Shown: piece after piece, positions 43,524-51,325 of the stretch
Position numbering within the stretch: position 1 is the stretch's first letter
How the letters are laid out: every line of letters starts with the position of its first letter
Origin: Lewinellaceae bacterium
GTDB taxonomy: Bacteria; Bacteroidota; Bacteroidia; Chitinophagales; Saprospiraceae
NCBI GenBank assembly: GCA_016713985.1
Contig: JADJOD010000007.1
Coordinates: 62,001 to 126,000 of the forward strand
Direction: 5' to 3'
Length of the DNA stretch: 64,000 nt
The notes under the pieces: model-generated
What the model was told of the DNA's origin: nothing
What the model saw: only the letters and a program-made list of their open reading frames with translations
Databases searched by the model: none
Made by a program: the position numbers and the translations under genes

Positions 43524-44132
43524 TCAGGCATCGGCGCCACGTGCCGGTGAGCCGCGGTTAAAATACTTTCCGGGAAGCCATTTGCCCACTCCTTTCCAGA
43601 CAAGCCACCCGATCAACACCCCCAGAAGCGCCCCGCCGATCACGTCGCCCGGGTAATGAACCCCCACATACACTTGCGAAAAAGCGATGGCCGATGCCCA
43701 ACACAGGGCCGCCGGGCGAACCCAGCGGGCCAGGCCGCCGAATGCGCCGATCAGAAAAACCGCAGCAGCAAAATGATTGGCGGCGTGCGACGACGTAAAA
43801 CTATACCCCGAACCGCAGGAAACCCGGCAGCGGATGTTCCCGGCAAGCGCCGGGTCGTTGCAGGGCCGGATCCGTTGTACATTTTTTTTCACCAGCGAAC
43901 TGCTGGTATAGTCGGCCAGGCCCACGGATACCACCAACCCGAGTATGACAATCCAGCCTTTTTTTCCAAAATTCAGCAGGCAAAAGGCGCCGGTGAACAG
44001 GTAAAGCGGCGTCCAAAACCATTTTTCGCGAAAAAAAGGCAACATCGCGTCAAAAACGGGATTGCCAAGGCCGCTGTTGATCCAGTAAAAAAAGGCGGCG
44101 TCCCAACTTTGCAACAGGGATAAACAGTTCAT
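43524..44132 (-). CDS. PAP2-family membrane phosphatase
   Basis: 202 residues, five or six transmembrane helices. The PAP2 signature is present: KKNVQRIRP (K-x6-RP), FTSSHAANH (PSGH equivalent) and QVYVGVHYPGDVIGG (SR-x5-H-x3-D equivalent with the catalytic His and Asp). Likely removes a phosphate from an isoprenoid, phosphatidylglycerol or lipid A-type substrate. It overlaps the methyltransferase gene by four bases, implying an operon. Confidence 0.88.
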   Translation of the reverse strand: MNCLSLLQSWDAAFFYWINSGLGNPVFDAMLPFFREKWFWTPLYLFTGAFCLLNFGKKGWIVILGLVVSVGLADYTSSSLVKKNVQRIRPCNDPALAGNIRCRVSCGSGYSFTSSHAANHFAAAVFLIGAFGGLARWVRPAALCWASAIAFSQVYVGVHYPGDVIGGALLGVLIGWLVWKGVGKWLPGKYFNRGSPARGADA

Positions 44133-44869
44133 GTCGACGCGCGTTTTCGGGCGATAAGAATCAGGCGTTTCGACCGGTGCGGGTCAAACTTATCCAGGTC
44201 GTAACTCCCGTACGTCTGAACCAGGTCAAGGCCCGACTCGTTAAAAAGCCGTTGAAAATCAGCCAGGTTAAAAAGCCGCACCCGTTCGCGAAACTTCAGC
44301 AGACGGCCCCCTGCAACAAATTCCACGTGTTTGTACACCCGGTCGTTCCGGATGTTCCTGCTCAGCCGGAATTCGATCCGGTCGATGATTTTGGTTTCCG
44401 AACGCACTAAGTTGCGGCGCACCCACTGCGAATTAAAATAATCGAGCAGCAACAAACCGCCGGGTTTGAGGTTTCTGGCGATGTTTTTCATGGTCAGCAA
44501 ATGGTCGCGATCGGTTTTAAAATAGCCGAAACTGGTAAACATGTTCATCACCGCATCAAAATAATTGACCCGAAACGGCAAACGCATGTCGTGCTGGTAA
44601 AACGCCAGATGCCCGTGTTCATGCTGCCTGGCAAAGGAAATACTGGCTTCCGATATGTCCAGCCCCGTGACGTCGAATCCCTTTTCGGCCAAATACCGCG
44701 AATGACGCCCCTTGCCGCAGGCCAGGTCGAGCATACGCGCACCGGGCGGCGGATCGAGGGCCCGTAAAAGATTGTCAAGCGCCTGTTGGGCATCGTCGTC
44801 ATCGTGGTTTTTATACAACAGATGATAATACTGGGAATCAAACCACTCGACGAACCATTCCTTACTCAT
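44129..44869 (-). CDS. Class I SAM-dependent methyltransferase
   Basis: 246 residues from ATG 44869. SAM-binding motif I LDLACGKGRHSRYLAEKGFDVTGLDIS (about residues 50-77), motif II FDAVMNMFTSFGY and a post-motif (LLLLDYFNSQWVRRN). The substrate cannot be told. The longer frame reaching 45199 lies antisense to mqnB and is not credible. First gene of a two-gene unit with PAP2, divergent from mqnB with 69 bp between. Confidence 0.85.
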   Translation of the reverse strand: MSKEWFVEWFDSQYYHLLYKNHDDDDAQQALDNLLRALDPPPGARMLDLACGKGRHSRYLAEKGFDVTGLDISEASISFARQHEHGHLAFYQHDMRLPFRVNYFDAVMNMFTSFGYFKTDRDHLLTMKNIARNLKPGGLLLLDYFNSQWVRRNLVRSETKIIDRIEFRLSRNIRNDRVYKHVEFVAGGRLLKFRERVRLFNLADFQRLFNESGLDLVQTYGSYDLDKFDPHRSKRLILIARKRAST

Positions 44870-44938
44870 ATAAAAATGATTTTCCGGCTGAAAGGTAAGT
44901 GCAGCCCGATGAATTACCTTCATGCAAAAATATCCGCC

Positions 44939-45613
44939 ATGCAAATTTTGCTGACCGCCGCCACACCTTTCGAGATCGCCCCCGTCCTGCAATGGCTTGA
45001 AAGCAACTTTGCACGCAACGAATCGGGTGTTTTTGAAAAAGAACACCTCGCCGTTTTTCCCCTGATCACGGGTGTGGGCGTCGCCTGCACCTGCTGGCGC
45101 CTCGGCCAGTTTTTTGCACAAAACAAACCCGGTATCGCTTTGAATGCCGGGGTCGCCGGCGCTTTCGACCGCCGCTTCCGGATCGGCGACGTGTTCCACG
45201 TCACCACGGAGCGGTTTGGCGACCTGGGGGTGGAAGAAGCCGACGGCAGCTTTACGGACCTGTTCGAACTCGGTTTGACGGACGCAGGCACATTTCCTTT
45301 TGCCGGCGGGGTTTTAAAAAACGATTCCGCCATGCAGTCGGGCTTTTTGCCTGTGGCCAACGGCTTGACCGTCAATAAGGTACACGGCTCCGGCGCATCC
45401 ATTGACATGATCCGGGCGAAATACCCCGATGCTCAGTTAGAGAGTATGGAAGGTGCGGCGTTTTTTTTCTCCTGTTTACACGCGGGTATTCCGTTTCTTG
45501 AAATACGCGCCATTTCCAACTATGTGGAACCGCGCAACCGGGAAGCCTGGAACCTGCCATTAGCCATCGCCAACCTGAACGAAACGCTGCGGGAAATCAT
45601 CGGCTCTTTCTGA
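44939..45613 (+). CDS. mqnB: Futalosine hydrolase
   Basis: 224 residues, typical length. Nucleosidase fold related to MTA/SAH nucleosidase: TAATPFEIAPVLQWL at the start, VGVACTCWRLGQF, NAGVAGAFDRRFRIGDVFHV (phosphorylase-superfamily loop) and the catalytic ESMEGAAFFFSCLHAGIPFLEIRAISN. It splits futalosine to dehypoxanthine futalosine and hypoxanthine in the futalosine pathway of menaquinone synthesis, so the organism probably makes MK by that route. ATG 44939 is chosen; the longer frame overlaps the methyltransferase start. Convergent with the dehydrogenase downstream. Confidence 0.85.
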   Translation: MQILLTAATPFEIAPVLQWLESNFARNESGVFEKEHLAVFPLITGVGVACTCWRLGQFFAQNKPGIALNAGVAGAFDRRFRIGDVFHVTTERFGDLGVEEADGSFTDLFELGLTDAGTFPFAGGVLKNDSAMQSGFLPVANGLTVNKVHGSGASIDMIRAKYPDAQLESMEGAAFFFSCLHAGIPFLEIRAISNYVEPRNREAWNLPLAIANLNETLREIIGSF

Positions 45614-45639
45614 ACCGCAGTTATTAGACAGTATACTGA

Positions 45640-46971
45640 CTATTCTTCCCGTTCGGTAAATTTTACGCCGTATTCCTCCAGTTCCTGCATCACCGGTTCG
45701 TATACCTCGGGCATGGTGGGTATATTAACGCCGGTGGTGGATATTTTGCCGAGCAGGAGCAACTTTACAAAAATACCCAGCGGAACCCCCACTAATCGCG
45801 ACATGGCCGTGTCCGCGCTGTTGTGGCCTTTCATCACTAAGGTGGAAGTCAGTTTGCGTTTGCGCCGGTTTAGCTCGTATTCGAATACGTGTTGCATGAT
45901 CACCATATCCTTGTCGTTCGGTTGCAGCGCCCATTTTTCCAGCAACAAATTCTCCAGGATGAGCGAAGGTGTGGCGTTGTTGACCTTGATGCGGCGTTTG
46001 CTGAACAGACCGAGCCATTCGAGTTTTTTCATGATTTCGTCATCGGGATCCACTTCGATCATTTTGGCCATGCGGTCTTTAACCGAACCGGTGTGCTGAC
46101 TGATGCCGAGGAAAGCCTCCATCAGGTCGTGGTACGTAAGTTGGTCAGAATCAACGATCGGGAAGGTGGCGTCGGTAAGTCCGATCCGGACCAAAGCATT
46201 CCAGGCGTCGCAAAAACCGCGGTGCCGGATGGTGCCCCGGAACAGGGTGCGGATGTCGCGCAAGCCGTAGGCTTCCCGGTACAGCAGCGAATCACGGTTG
46301 GCGTATACTTCCCATTGCCCCATTTCCGGAATGTCGACTATGCGGTATTGCCGGAACAGGCGGCGGTAGGGGATGTATTTGAGTTTGCCGTCTTCGAGGA
46401 ATTGTGCCGTGCCCTGTCCTGCCAGCACGACGTTGCGCGGGTTCCAGGAAAATTTATAGTGCCAGGGGTTGTCGTCGCTTTCCGGCGCTACCAGTCCGCC
46501 GGTATAGGAATAAAACGCCGTGATTTTGCCACCCGCAGCGCGAATTTTGTGGATGCGTTGCATGGCGCTCATGTGGTCGATACCCGGGTCGAGCCCCAGT
46601 TCGTTCATAAACACCAGCGCACGTTGGCGCGCTTCGTCGCCCAGGCGAAATACCTGCTTGGACACGTAACTCGCCGTCACCATGTGTTTACCCAGCGAGA
46701 TGCAGTCCTGCGCCACTTCCAGGTGCATTTGAGGGGGCAGGAGCGATACCACCACGTCGTGGCGACTGATGACATCGCGCCGGTCGTTGGGTTTTGACGC
46801 GTCCAGCCAGATAGCCCTGCCTTTGGGGTGATTGCCGACTTTTTGTTGTGCAAGGGCAATATCGGCATCGGCAACCGTGATAAAAAAGTCGTGCTGCCGG
46901 GCCTGTTCGAGGATGTAATTGATCAGCGCCGTTGCGGAGCGTCCCGCTCCAATGATAAGCAAGTTTTTCAT
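45640..46971 (-). CDS. Saccharopine dehydrogenase-family oxidoreductase
   Basis: 443 residues from ATG 46971. N-terminal Rossmann NAD(P)-binding domain (LIIGAGRSATALINYILEQA, DADIALAQQKVG) and the C-terminal domain of the Sacchrp_dh family (ELGLDPGIDHMSAMQRIHKIRAAGGKITAFYSYTGGLVAPES, MVIMQHVFEYELNRRKRKLTSTLV). Acts in lysine metabolism, either saccharopine turnover or a related imino-acid reduction; no lysine gene is adjacent. About 135 bp upstream lies a terminator-like hairpin preceded by a tiny reading frame (47106-47158) that may control expression. Confidence 0.85.
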   Translation of the reverse strand: MKNLLIIGAGRSATALINYILEQARQHDFFITVADADIALAQQKVGNHPKGRAIWLDASKPNDRRDVISRHDVVVSLLPPQMHLEVAQDCISLGKHMVTASYVSKQVFRLGDEARQRALVFMNELGLDPGIDHMSAMQRIHKIRAAGGKITAFYSYTGGLVAPESDDNPWHYKFSWNPRNVVLAGQGTAQFLEDGKLKYIPYRRLFRQYRIVDIPEMGQWEVYANRDSLLYREAYGLRDIRTLFRGTIRHRGFCDAWNALVRIGLTDATFPIVDSDQLTYHDLMEAFLGISQHTGSVKDRMAKMIEVDPDDEIMKKLEWLGLFSKRRIKVNNATPSLILENLLLEKWALQPNDKDMVIMQHVFEYELNRRKRKLTSTLVMKGHNSADTAMSRLVGVPLGIFVKLLLLGKISTTGVNIPTMPEVYEPVMQELEEYGVKFTEREE

Positions 46972-47105
46972 GGACAGTCTGTGTGTGTTTGCTTTGTAAT
47001 ATCTGGTGTTTGGTACAACGGCAAGGGCTTGAAACAGCAAACTTACAGGAAATCGTCCTTTCTTCTTCTTCCCGGCAAAAAAAAGGGGAATCCGGGGGCA
47101 TAAAA

Positions 47106-47135
47106 ACAAAAAAGGTCGGCCCTGATGGCCGACCT
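47106..47135 (-). terminator. Terminator-like hairpin upstream of the saccharopine dehydrogenase gene
   Basis: AGGTCGGCC (47113-47121) and GGCCGACCT (47127-47135) form a 9-bp stem with a 5-base loop, followed on the minus strand by TTTTTTT. No minus-strand gene ends here; instead the dehydrogenase starts 135 bp further on, so this may be an attenuator or the end of a small RNA. Confidence 0.6.
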
Positions 47136-47158
47136 CATCCAAAGAGGAAAATGCACAT
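47135..47158 (-). CDS. Seven-codon frame before the terminator-like hairpin
   Basis: Minus-strand ATG at 47158 reads MCIFLFG and stops at 47135-47137, overlapping the first arm of the hairpin. The arrangement resembles leader peptides of attenuators, but the codons are not enriched for one amino acid and no anti-terminator was worked out. Confidence 0.15.
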   Translation of the reverse strand: MCIFLFG

Positions 47159-47500
47159 GGGATTATAATGGGAAGGTGCCACGGGTACTCGGATTATATA
47201 TGGCAGAAAAATGATTGTCGTTTCGTGCGGTAAAAGTAAGCCTCAATTCGATGCGAGGCAACCACCCGCCATAAAAATATCATACAATGTCAGCAAGTTT
47301 GCATCAATTCTTTTTGATCGGGGCCTCCGGTTTTTTGCAAAAGTGTCGGCCAGATGCATTATTCCGGCTATTTTTGATACAAAAAGCGCCGTTTTCTATT
47401 CACAATGATGGCCGGATTATTTATACAACAGACTGGTTATCAATAAATATGATGTTTTTTTGAAGGATTTTTCCACGTTCACAACCCGTTAAAAATGTCA

Positions 47501-47531
47501 TTGTTGCGCCGCCAATCGTGCCCCACCTTTG
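47501..47531 (+). promoter_or_regulatory. Candidate promoter of the 20-codon small gene
   Basis: TTGTTG (47501-47506) and CACCTTTG (47524-47531; one base off TAnnTTTG) with a 17-19-bp spacer, about 46 bp before the ATG at 47578. Confidence 0.4.
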
Positions 47532-47577
47532 TATCATCGAATTTGATTTTCTAACAATCAAACATTTGCTGCAGCCT

Positions 47578-47640
47578 ATGTCTAAACCTGTTACTATCAA
47601 AATTAAAAACGGCTCCGTACACATCGAAACCAAAGATTGA
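47578..47640 (+). CDS. 20-residue small protein, possible new microprotein
   Basis: ATG to TGA, encoding MSKPVTIKIKNGSVHIETKD. The sequence alternates polar and aliphatic residues like a beta hairpin. It sits between a promoter-like element (47501-47531) and a good terminator (47723-47756), giving a predicted transcript of about 215 bases. It has no detectable neighbour on the same strand within 165 bp. It could equally be a non-coding RNA containing a chance frame. Confidence 0.35.
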   Translation: MSKPVTIKIKNGSVHIETKD

Positions 47641-47722
47641 CGACCGGCCGTTTTGACCCCGATAACAGGTCACGCTCCAAAAACTGCCCCACTTTGAAAA
47701 TGTTCATGGGAATATAATTATT

Positions 47723-47756
47723 AAAAGGTCCTGTCACATGAGACGGGACCTTTTTT
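47723..47756 (+). terminator. Intrinsic terminator of the small gene transcript
   Basis: AAAAGGTCC (47723-47731) pairs with GGACCTTTT (47746-47754); the loop contains TGTCACATGAGACG and T follows. It ends about 50 bp before the TonB-type gene start. Confidence 0.7.
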
Positions 47757-47806
47757 ATTTGGTCTCCAAATCTCCCCGTACTTTCGCGGCGAATTGAACA
47801 TAAACT

Positions 47807-48904
47807 ATGAAAAACACCCTTTTCGGACTGCTTTTATTATTGTCTGCCACTTCTCTTTCCGCACAAACGGCCCTTGCCGATACCACGGTTTACCAGGTTG
47901 CGGAACAAATGCCCTACCCGATCCTGAAAAGTTGCAACATCGAATTGCATCCAGGCTGGACAGAGGACAGTGTACGCAGATGCGCTGAGGTACAACTACT
48001 TACGATCCTCAGCCACAACATCCGTTACCCGGAAGAAGCGCGAAAAAACAATACGGAAGGCACCGTGGTGGTGACTTTTGTGGTGGAGCCGGACGGCAAA
48101 ATGACCCATTACCAGATCCTGAAAGATATCGGCAACGGCTGCGGTGAAGAAGCCCGGCGTGTATTGCAGGCCCTGGAAGGCGTCGGTCTCCGCTGGAAAC
48201 CCGCACAACGCGAGGGCAAAGTGGTGCGTATGCGGCAATCCCTGCCGCTTCGTTTTAAACTACAGGAGCCTCTCCCCTACTACCTCACGCCGGAAGGCGA
48301 CACCATCTACTCGATGTACGACGCCGAGCCGGGTTTCAGAGGCGGTATGGACTCATTAGTCCGTTTTGTTTTGAACCAGTTGCAATACCCGCCGGAATAT
48401 GCCGACAGTTGCAAAACCGGCGTCATCGAGATGTCCCTGCTGATCGGGAACGACGGGTCGGTAGAAGTCGAAAACCAATTGGATTTCAGCAACTTAGGCT
48501 CAGAATTTCAATGGCAGGCCCTGCGGCTCGTCAACCGGACGGCAGGATACTGGACGCCGGCGCAATACCAGGGCAAGCCGGTCGCCACCACCCTTCCCTT
48601 CCGCGTATTGTTCAAATCGAACAAAACGGGTTGTGCCGCCGCCAATGACCGTTTCGACCGGGCTACCCTGCTGGCCGACGAAGGCGCGACCTTTTTTGAA
48701 GGCAACAAAACCGAAGAAGCGATTCAGAAATGGACCGAAGCGCTGACCCTGCAACCCGACAACACCGAGTGGTTGTACTACCGGGGCACTACCCTGCTCA
48801 ACATGGACCGGAAAGAGGACGCCTGCAAAGATTTTAACCGGGTGAAGGAAATTCTGGGAATCACCTGGTTCGAAGCCGTGCGGAAATTAGTGTGCGGGTG
48901 GTAG
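47807..48904 (+). CDS. Secreted protein with two TonB C-terminal domains and a TPR-like tail
   Basis: 365 residues. Signal peptide 1-19 (SLSAQ). The first TonB_C-like fold is at about 62-155 (NIRYPEEARKNNTEGTVVVTFVVEPDGKM) and the second at about 175-268 (QLQYPPEYADSCKTGVIEMSLLIGNDGSVEVEN). Residues about 280-360 form TPR-like helices (ATFFEGNKTEEAIQKWTEALTLQPDNTEWLYYRGTTLLNM). No inner-membrane anchor or Pro-rich spacer is present, so this is not a classical TonB; the domains probably act as periplasmic or surface interaction modules. Common in Bacteroidota, function unknown. Confidence 0.8.
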   Translation: MKNTLFGLLLLLSATSLSAQTALADTTVYQVAEQMPYPILKSCNIELHPGWTEDSVRRCAEVQLLTILSHNIRYPEEARKNNTEGTVVVTFVVEPDGKMTHYQILKDIGNGCGEEARRVLQALEGVGLRWKPAQREGKVVRMRQSLPLRFKLQEPLPYYLTPEGDTIYSMYDAEPGFRGGMDSLVRFVLNQLQYPPEYADSCKTGVIEMSLLIGNDGSVEVENQLDFSNLGSEFQWQALRLVNRTAGYWTPAQYQGKPVATTLPFRVLFKSNKTGCAAANDRFDRATLLADEGATFFEGNKTEEAIQKWTEALTLQPDNTEWLYYRGTTLLNMDRKEDACKDFNRVKEILGITWFEAVRKLVCGW

Positions 48905-49224
48905 CACGAACTTCAGTTCGCCTTGGCAGGTGGTAGGGCGAACTTCAGTTCGCCTTGTGAGCAGGTGGTTGAGCGAACTTCAGTTCGCCTTGGCAGGTGG
49001 TAGAGCGAACTTCAGTTCGCCTTGTGAGCGGGTGGTTGCGCGAACTTCAGTTCGCCTTGGCAGGTGGTAGGGCGAACTTCAGTTCGCCTTGTGAGCAGGT
49101 GGTTGAGCGAACTTCAGTTCGCCTTGGCAGGTGGTAGAGCGAACTTCAGTTCGCCTTGTGAGCAGGTGGTTGAGCGAACTTCAGTTCGCCTTGGCAGGTG
49201 GTAGGGCGAACTTCAGTTCGCCAT
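48903..49224. repeat. Array of ten palindromes between convergent genes
   Basis: Ten copies of a 16-bp palindrome GCGAACTTCAGTTCGC (first copy CACGAAC...) separated by two alternating spacers, CTTGGCAGGTGGTAG and CTTGTGAGCAGGTGGTTGA. This gives a compound period of 67 bp (32 + 35), and the array fills the whole gap between the stops of two convergent genes. There is no coding potential and, unlike CRISPR, the spacers repeat. Each palindrome can form a 7-bp hairpin, so it may act as a transcription-stopping or RNA-protecting element. Confidence 0.85.
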
Positions 49225-49524
49225 TCACCTAACATTCATTTTTCCCAGCAATTCAAGAAATGCGAGGCCAACCTCCAAGGTGGCGACGTCTTGCTCCAAT
49301 GCGATCAGGTGTAAAAATATTTCCTCGATCTTTTCCTGATGCATTTTGGTTATCTCGCCCAATTCAAAACTTCCTTCCGCTTCAATTACCGAGCCGGGCG
49401 GTATTCCGGGCAAGTGACGATTGGCCCGGATATAAGCATCCGTTTCTTCTAACGACAGGAGTGCATATCGGTCGCCGAACACATAGTCGCACCAAGATCC
49501 GGCGCTACAAGTTTGAACCTTCAC
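49225..49524 (-). CDS. C-terminal half of a frameshifted secreted paralogue (cysteine-rich module)
   Basis: The chain carries the shared C-terminal module of this cluster: WCDYVFGDRYALLSLEETDA, then YIRANRHLPGIPPGSVIEAEGSFELGEI, then a Glu/Lys-rich helix (KMHQEKIEEIFLHLIALEQD). Its N-terminal continuation is in another frame at 49554-50471 (LTVKNGILADKVKVQTC bridges the gap). It is the end of one gene interrupted near 49555 by a one-base loss, not a separate protein. Confidence 0.65.
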   Translation of the reverse strand: MKVQTCSAGSWCDYVFGDRYALLSLEETDAYIRANRHLPGIPPGSVIEAEGSFELGEITKMHQEKIEEIFLHLIALEQDVATLEVGLAFLELLGKMNVR

Positions 49525-49553
49525 TTTGTCGGCTAGTATGCCGTTTTTTACAG

Positions 49554-50471
49554 TTAGAAAGAGGAGGAGAAACCGGATGTGCCGATGGCTACTTTTCCTG
49601 TCCGGTTGATCAGAACGCCGGTGTTACAATTGTTTTTATCTATCCATTGGCGGCAAGGCAACGTATATTTATTGTCCGATAATAATTCCATGATTTCTTC
49701 CGGGCAATTTTCAAAATATGGAGCGCAGGGCTTATTATCGGAATAGAAATCCCCCCAGGGAGAACAAGAGGTATCATTGCTGACCAATTGTCCGTTTTGA
49801 AAAATACAAGTCAGGCCGTTAATCATGATAATTATTTCTCCCGACAGTACAGATTCGCAAGGAAGGCTCTTAAAAACAAGGGCGTTTTTGGAAAAACTAA
49901 CCCCGCCGGGCTGGTAATAGCCATTGATCGAACTTCCGGGGCTGTATATATACACCGTTGTATTGGCAAGGGTAGTCAGGTCGATTTGAATATCGGAGGG
50001 GTTAAAGCGTATAAAAAAATTCCACCATGTGCCAATACATTCGAGGGATACCGGGCAAACATCAATCGGTTCGCCTGCACTGCGCACATATACCCCTTCT
50101 ATGAAAAGATATTCCCGCGCTGTGTTATCGGGCATTGTTTCCATAACGCTAAAACTCAGCGTATCTCCTGTCGTGTAGGGAATACTTGCAAAACTAAGAT
50201 GCTGTTCTCCAAAGCTTTGTGCGACAGGATTTGCAGAATAAGTTCCGTTACGCGAGTCATCAGGGCCAAAATAAAAATCCAATATGACCTTATTATCAGT
50301 GTCTACATAAAAGAGCGTGTCGAGCACTGCTGTATTTTTAACCCGAAGGGTAATTTGACCGTCGACGGCTATCGCCTGCAGGTCAGGGGTCGTTTGAGCA
50401 TGAAGGTATATTCCCGTCAGAAAAGAAAGAAAAAACACCGGCAGTGATTGAAGAAAAGAAATGGCTTTCAT
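49554..50471 (-). CDS. Secreted protein of the cysteine-rich cluster, N-terminal part (frameshifted)
   Basis: 305 residues in this frame. Signal peptide 1-25 (ends YLHAQ), a beta-rich body with several cysteines (CPVSLECIG, LPCESVLSG, CSPWGDFYSDNKPCAPYFENCPEEI) and GKVAIGTSG near the end, the position where the paralogues read GNVGIGTD. The frame then stops at 49554, and the expected C-terminal module follows in the next frame. The intact gene would be 49225-50471 (about 415 residues). Function unknown; probably surface-exposed. Confidence 0.7.
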   Translation of the reverse strand: MKAISFLQSLPVFFLSFLTGIYLHAQTTPDLQAIAVDGQITLRVKNTAVLDTLFYVDTDNKVILDFYFGPDDSRNGTYSANPVAQSFGEQHLSFASIPYTTGDTLSFSVMETMPDNTAREYLFIEGVYVRSAGEPIDVCPVSLECIGTWWNFFIRFNPSDIQIDLTTLANTTVYIYSPGSSINGYYQPGGVSFSKNALVFKSLPCESVLSGEIIIMINGLTCIFQNGQLVSNDTSCSPWGDFYSDNKPCAPYFENCPEEIMELLSDNKYTLPCRQWIDKNNCNTGVLINRTGKVAIGTSGFSSSF

Positions 50472-50482
50472 AGCAGGGAGGT

Positions 50483-51325
50483 TTAATTTTGCTCGTAATA
50501 TGCAGTCAATTTTTTTTGCAACTCTTTTTTCTTGTTATTCAATTCAATAAGATACAGATAGCCTTCTTCAATTTTTTTTTTTCTGTTGATCAATCTTGAC
50601 GCTGCGCATTTCAAAACCGCCATTTTGCGACACTCGTCTTGTGAAATACTGCCCGGTAAATGCCTGTATACGTTCAGGTATTGTTCCAGTTCATACAAGC
50701 CGGGCAAGGGATATCCCGGGTCAAAAACATAATCGCACCACCCGCTGGTTTCGCACAATTCGACGCGAAATTTATCTGTCAAAATACCATCTTTGACTGC
50801 TATACTATACCCGGAGCGCATCTTGTCCGTTCCGATGCCGACATTCCCCAAACGATAAATATTACCATCATGGGAACAAGGGTCGCCCTCCCATTGCCTG
50901 CAATCGGGAGGTGCTGAAAATGCTTCTGCTGAAATCATCTCAACGATAGCCTGGCGGCATGCCGGGTCTTCGAAAATGCTGCAATCGGCCGATGTGCCAA
51001 CAGTGATGCTAAAGGCACATGTCCCGACTACACCCGAGCCGTTGGATACAGTGATAATGTAGTTGCCAGCAGCCAGTCCGGTAATTTTTATCGTACCGTC
51101 GCACTGGAGATCATTTATTTGTCCGCCGTTCCAGGAGATATTAAAAGGCCCGCCGCCGGGCGCGACGACGATACCGCCTGTGCCGTTTGCAACACCTGCC
51201 AAGGCAGGGTTGATCTGAAAACACTCGATTTGAACTACCCGAGCGGACTTGATAAAGTCCTTCATTTCCGGCAATTCGGCTGTTGTGTTTGCCCCGGTTG
51301 TTGCAGCTGGCAGTTTTTTATCCAA
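50483..51325 (-). CDS. Paralogue of the cysteine-rich cluster lacking a signal peptide
   Basis: 280 residues counted from TTG at 51325; ATG at 51262 (MKDFIKSARVV) is an alternative start. No signal peptide. An SprB-like repeat lies at about 75-110 (TGLAAGNYIITVSNGSG), followed by the Cys-rich core (PACRQAIVEMISAEAF, PPDCRQWEGDPC), GNVGIGTD and the shared C-terminal module (WCDYVFDPGYPLPGLYELEQYLNVYRHLPG). It is in the same frame as the upstream gene (51326-52141) and is separated from it only by a TGA, so it may be a fusion partner, a truncated paralogue or read through at low level. Confidence 0.6.
   Translation of the reverse strand: MDKKLPAATTGANTTAELPEMKDFIKSARVVQIECFQINPALAGVANGTGGIVVAPGGGPFNISWNGGQINDLQCDGTIKITGLAAGNYIITVSNGSGVVGTCAFSITVGTSADCSIFEDPACRQAIVEMISAEAFSAPPDCRQWEGDPCSHDGNIYRLGNVGIGTDKMRSGYSIAVKDGILTDKFRVELCETSGWCDYVFDPGYPLPGLYELEQYLNVYRHLPGSISQDECRKMAVLKCAASRLINRKKKIEEGYLYLIELNNKKKELQKKLTAYYEQN

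Larger units (their letters stand above)
46972..47806. other. 835-bp intergenic region with regulatory and small-gene candidates
   Basis: Contains a minus-strand leader-like element (47106-47158), a plus-strand small gene with promoter and terminator (47501-47756) and a -7-like TACTTTCG at 47779-47786 before the TonB-type gene. No tRNA or known riboswitch shape was recognised. Confidence 0.5.

Noticed and set aside
44870..45199. N-terminal extension of the methyltransferase
   Set aside because: Runs antisense through mqnB; the ATG at 44869 gives a normal domain start.
47211..47408. 65-codon plus-strand frame in the 47 kb gap
   Set aside because: No promoter or family; biased composition typical of non-coding AT/GC mix.
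48903..49224. CRISPR array
   Set aside because: Units are palindromes with only two alternating spacers, and no cas gene is present.
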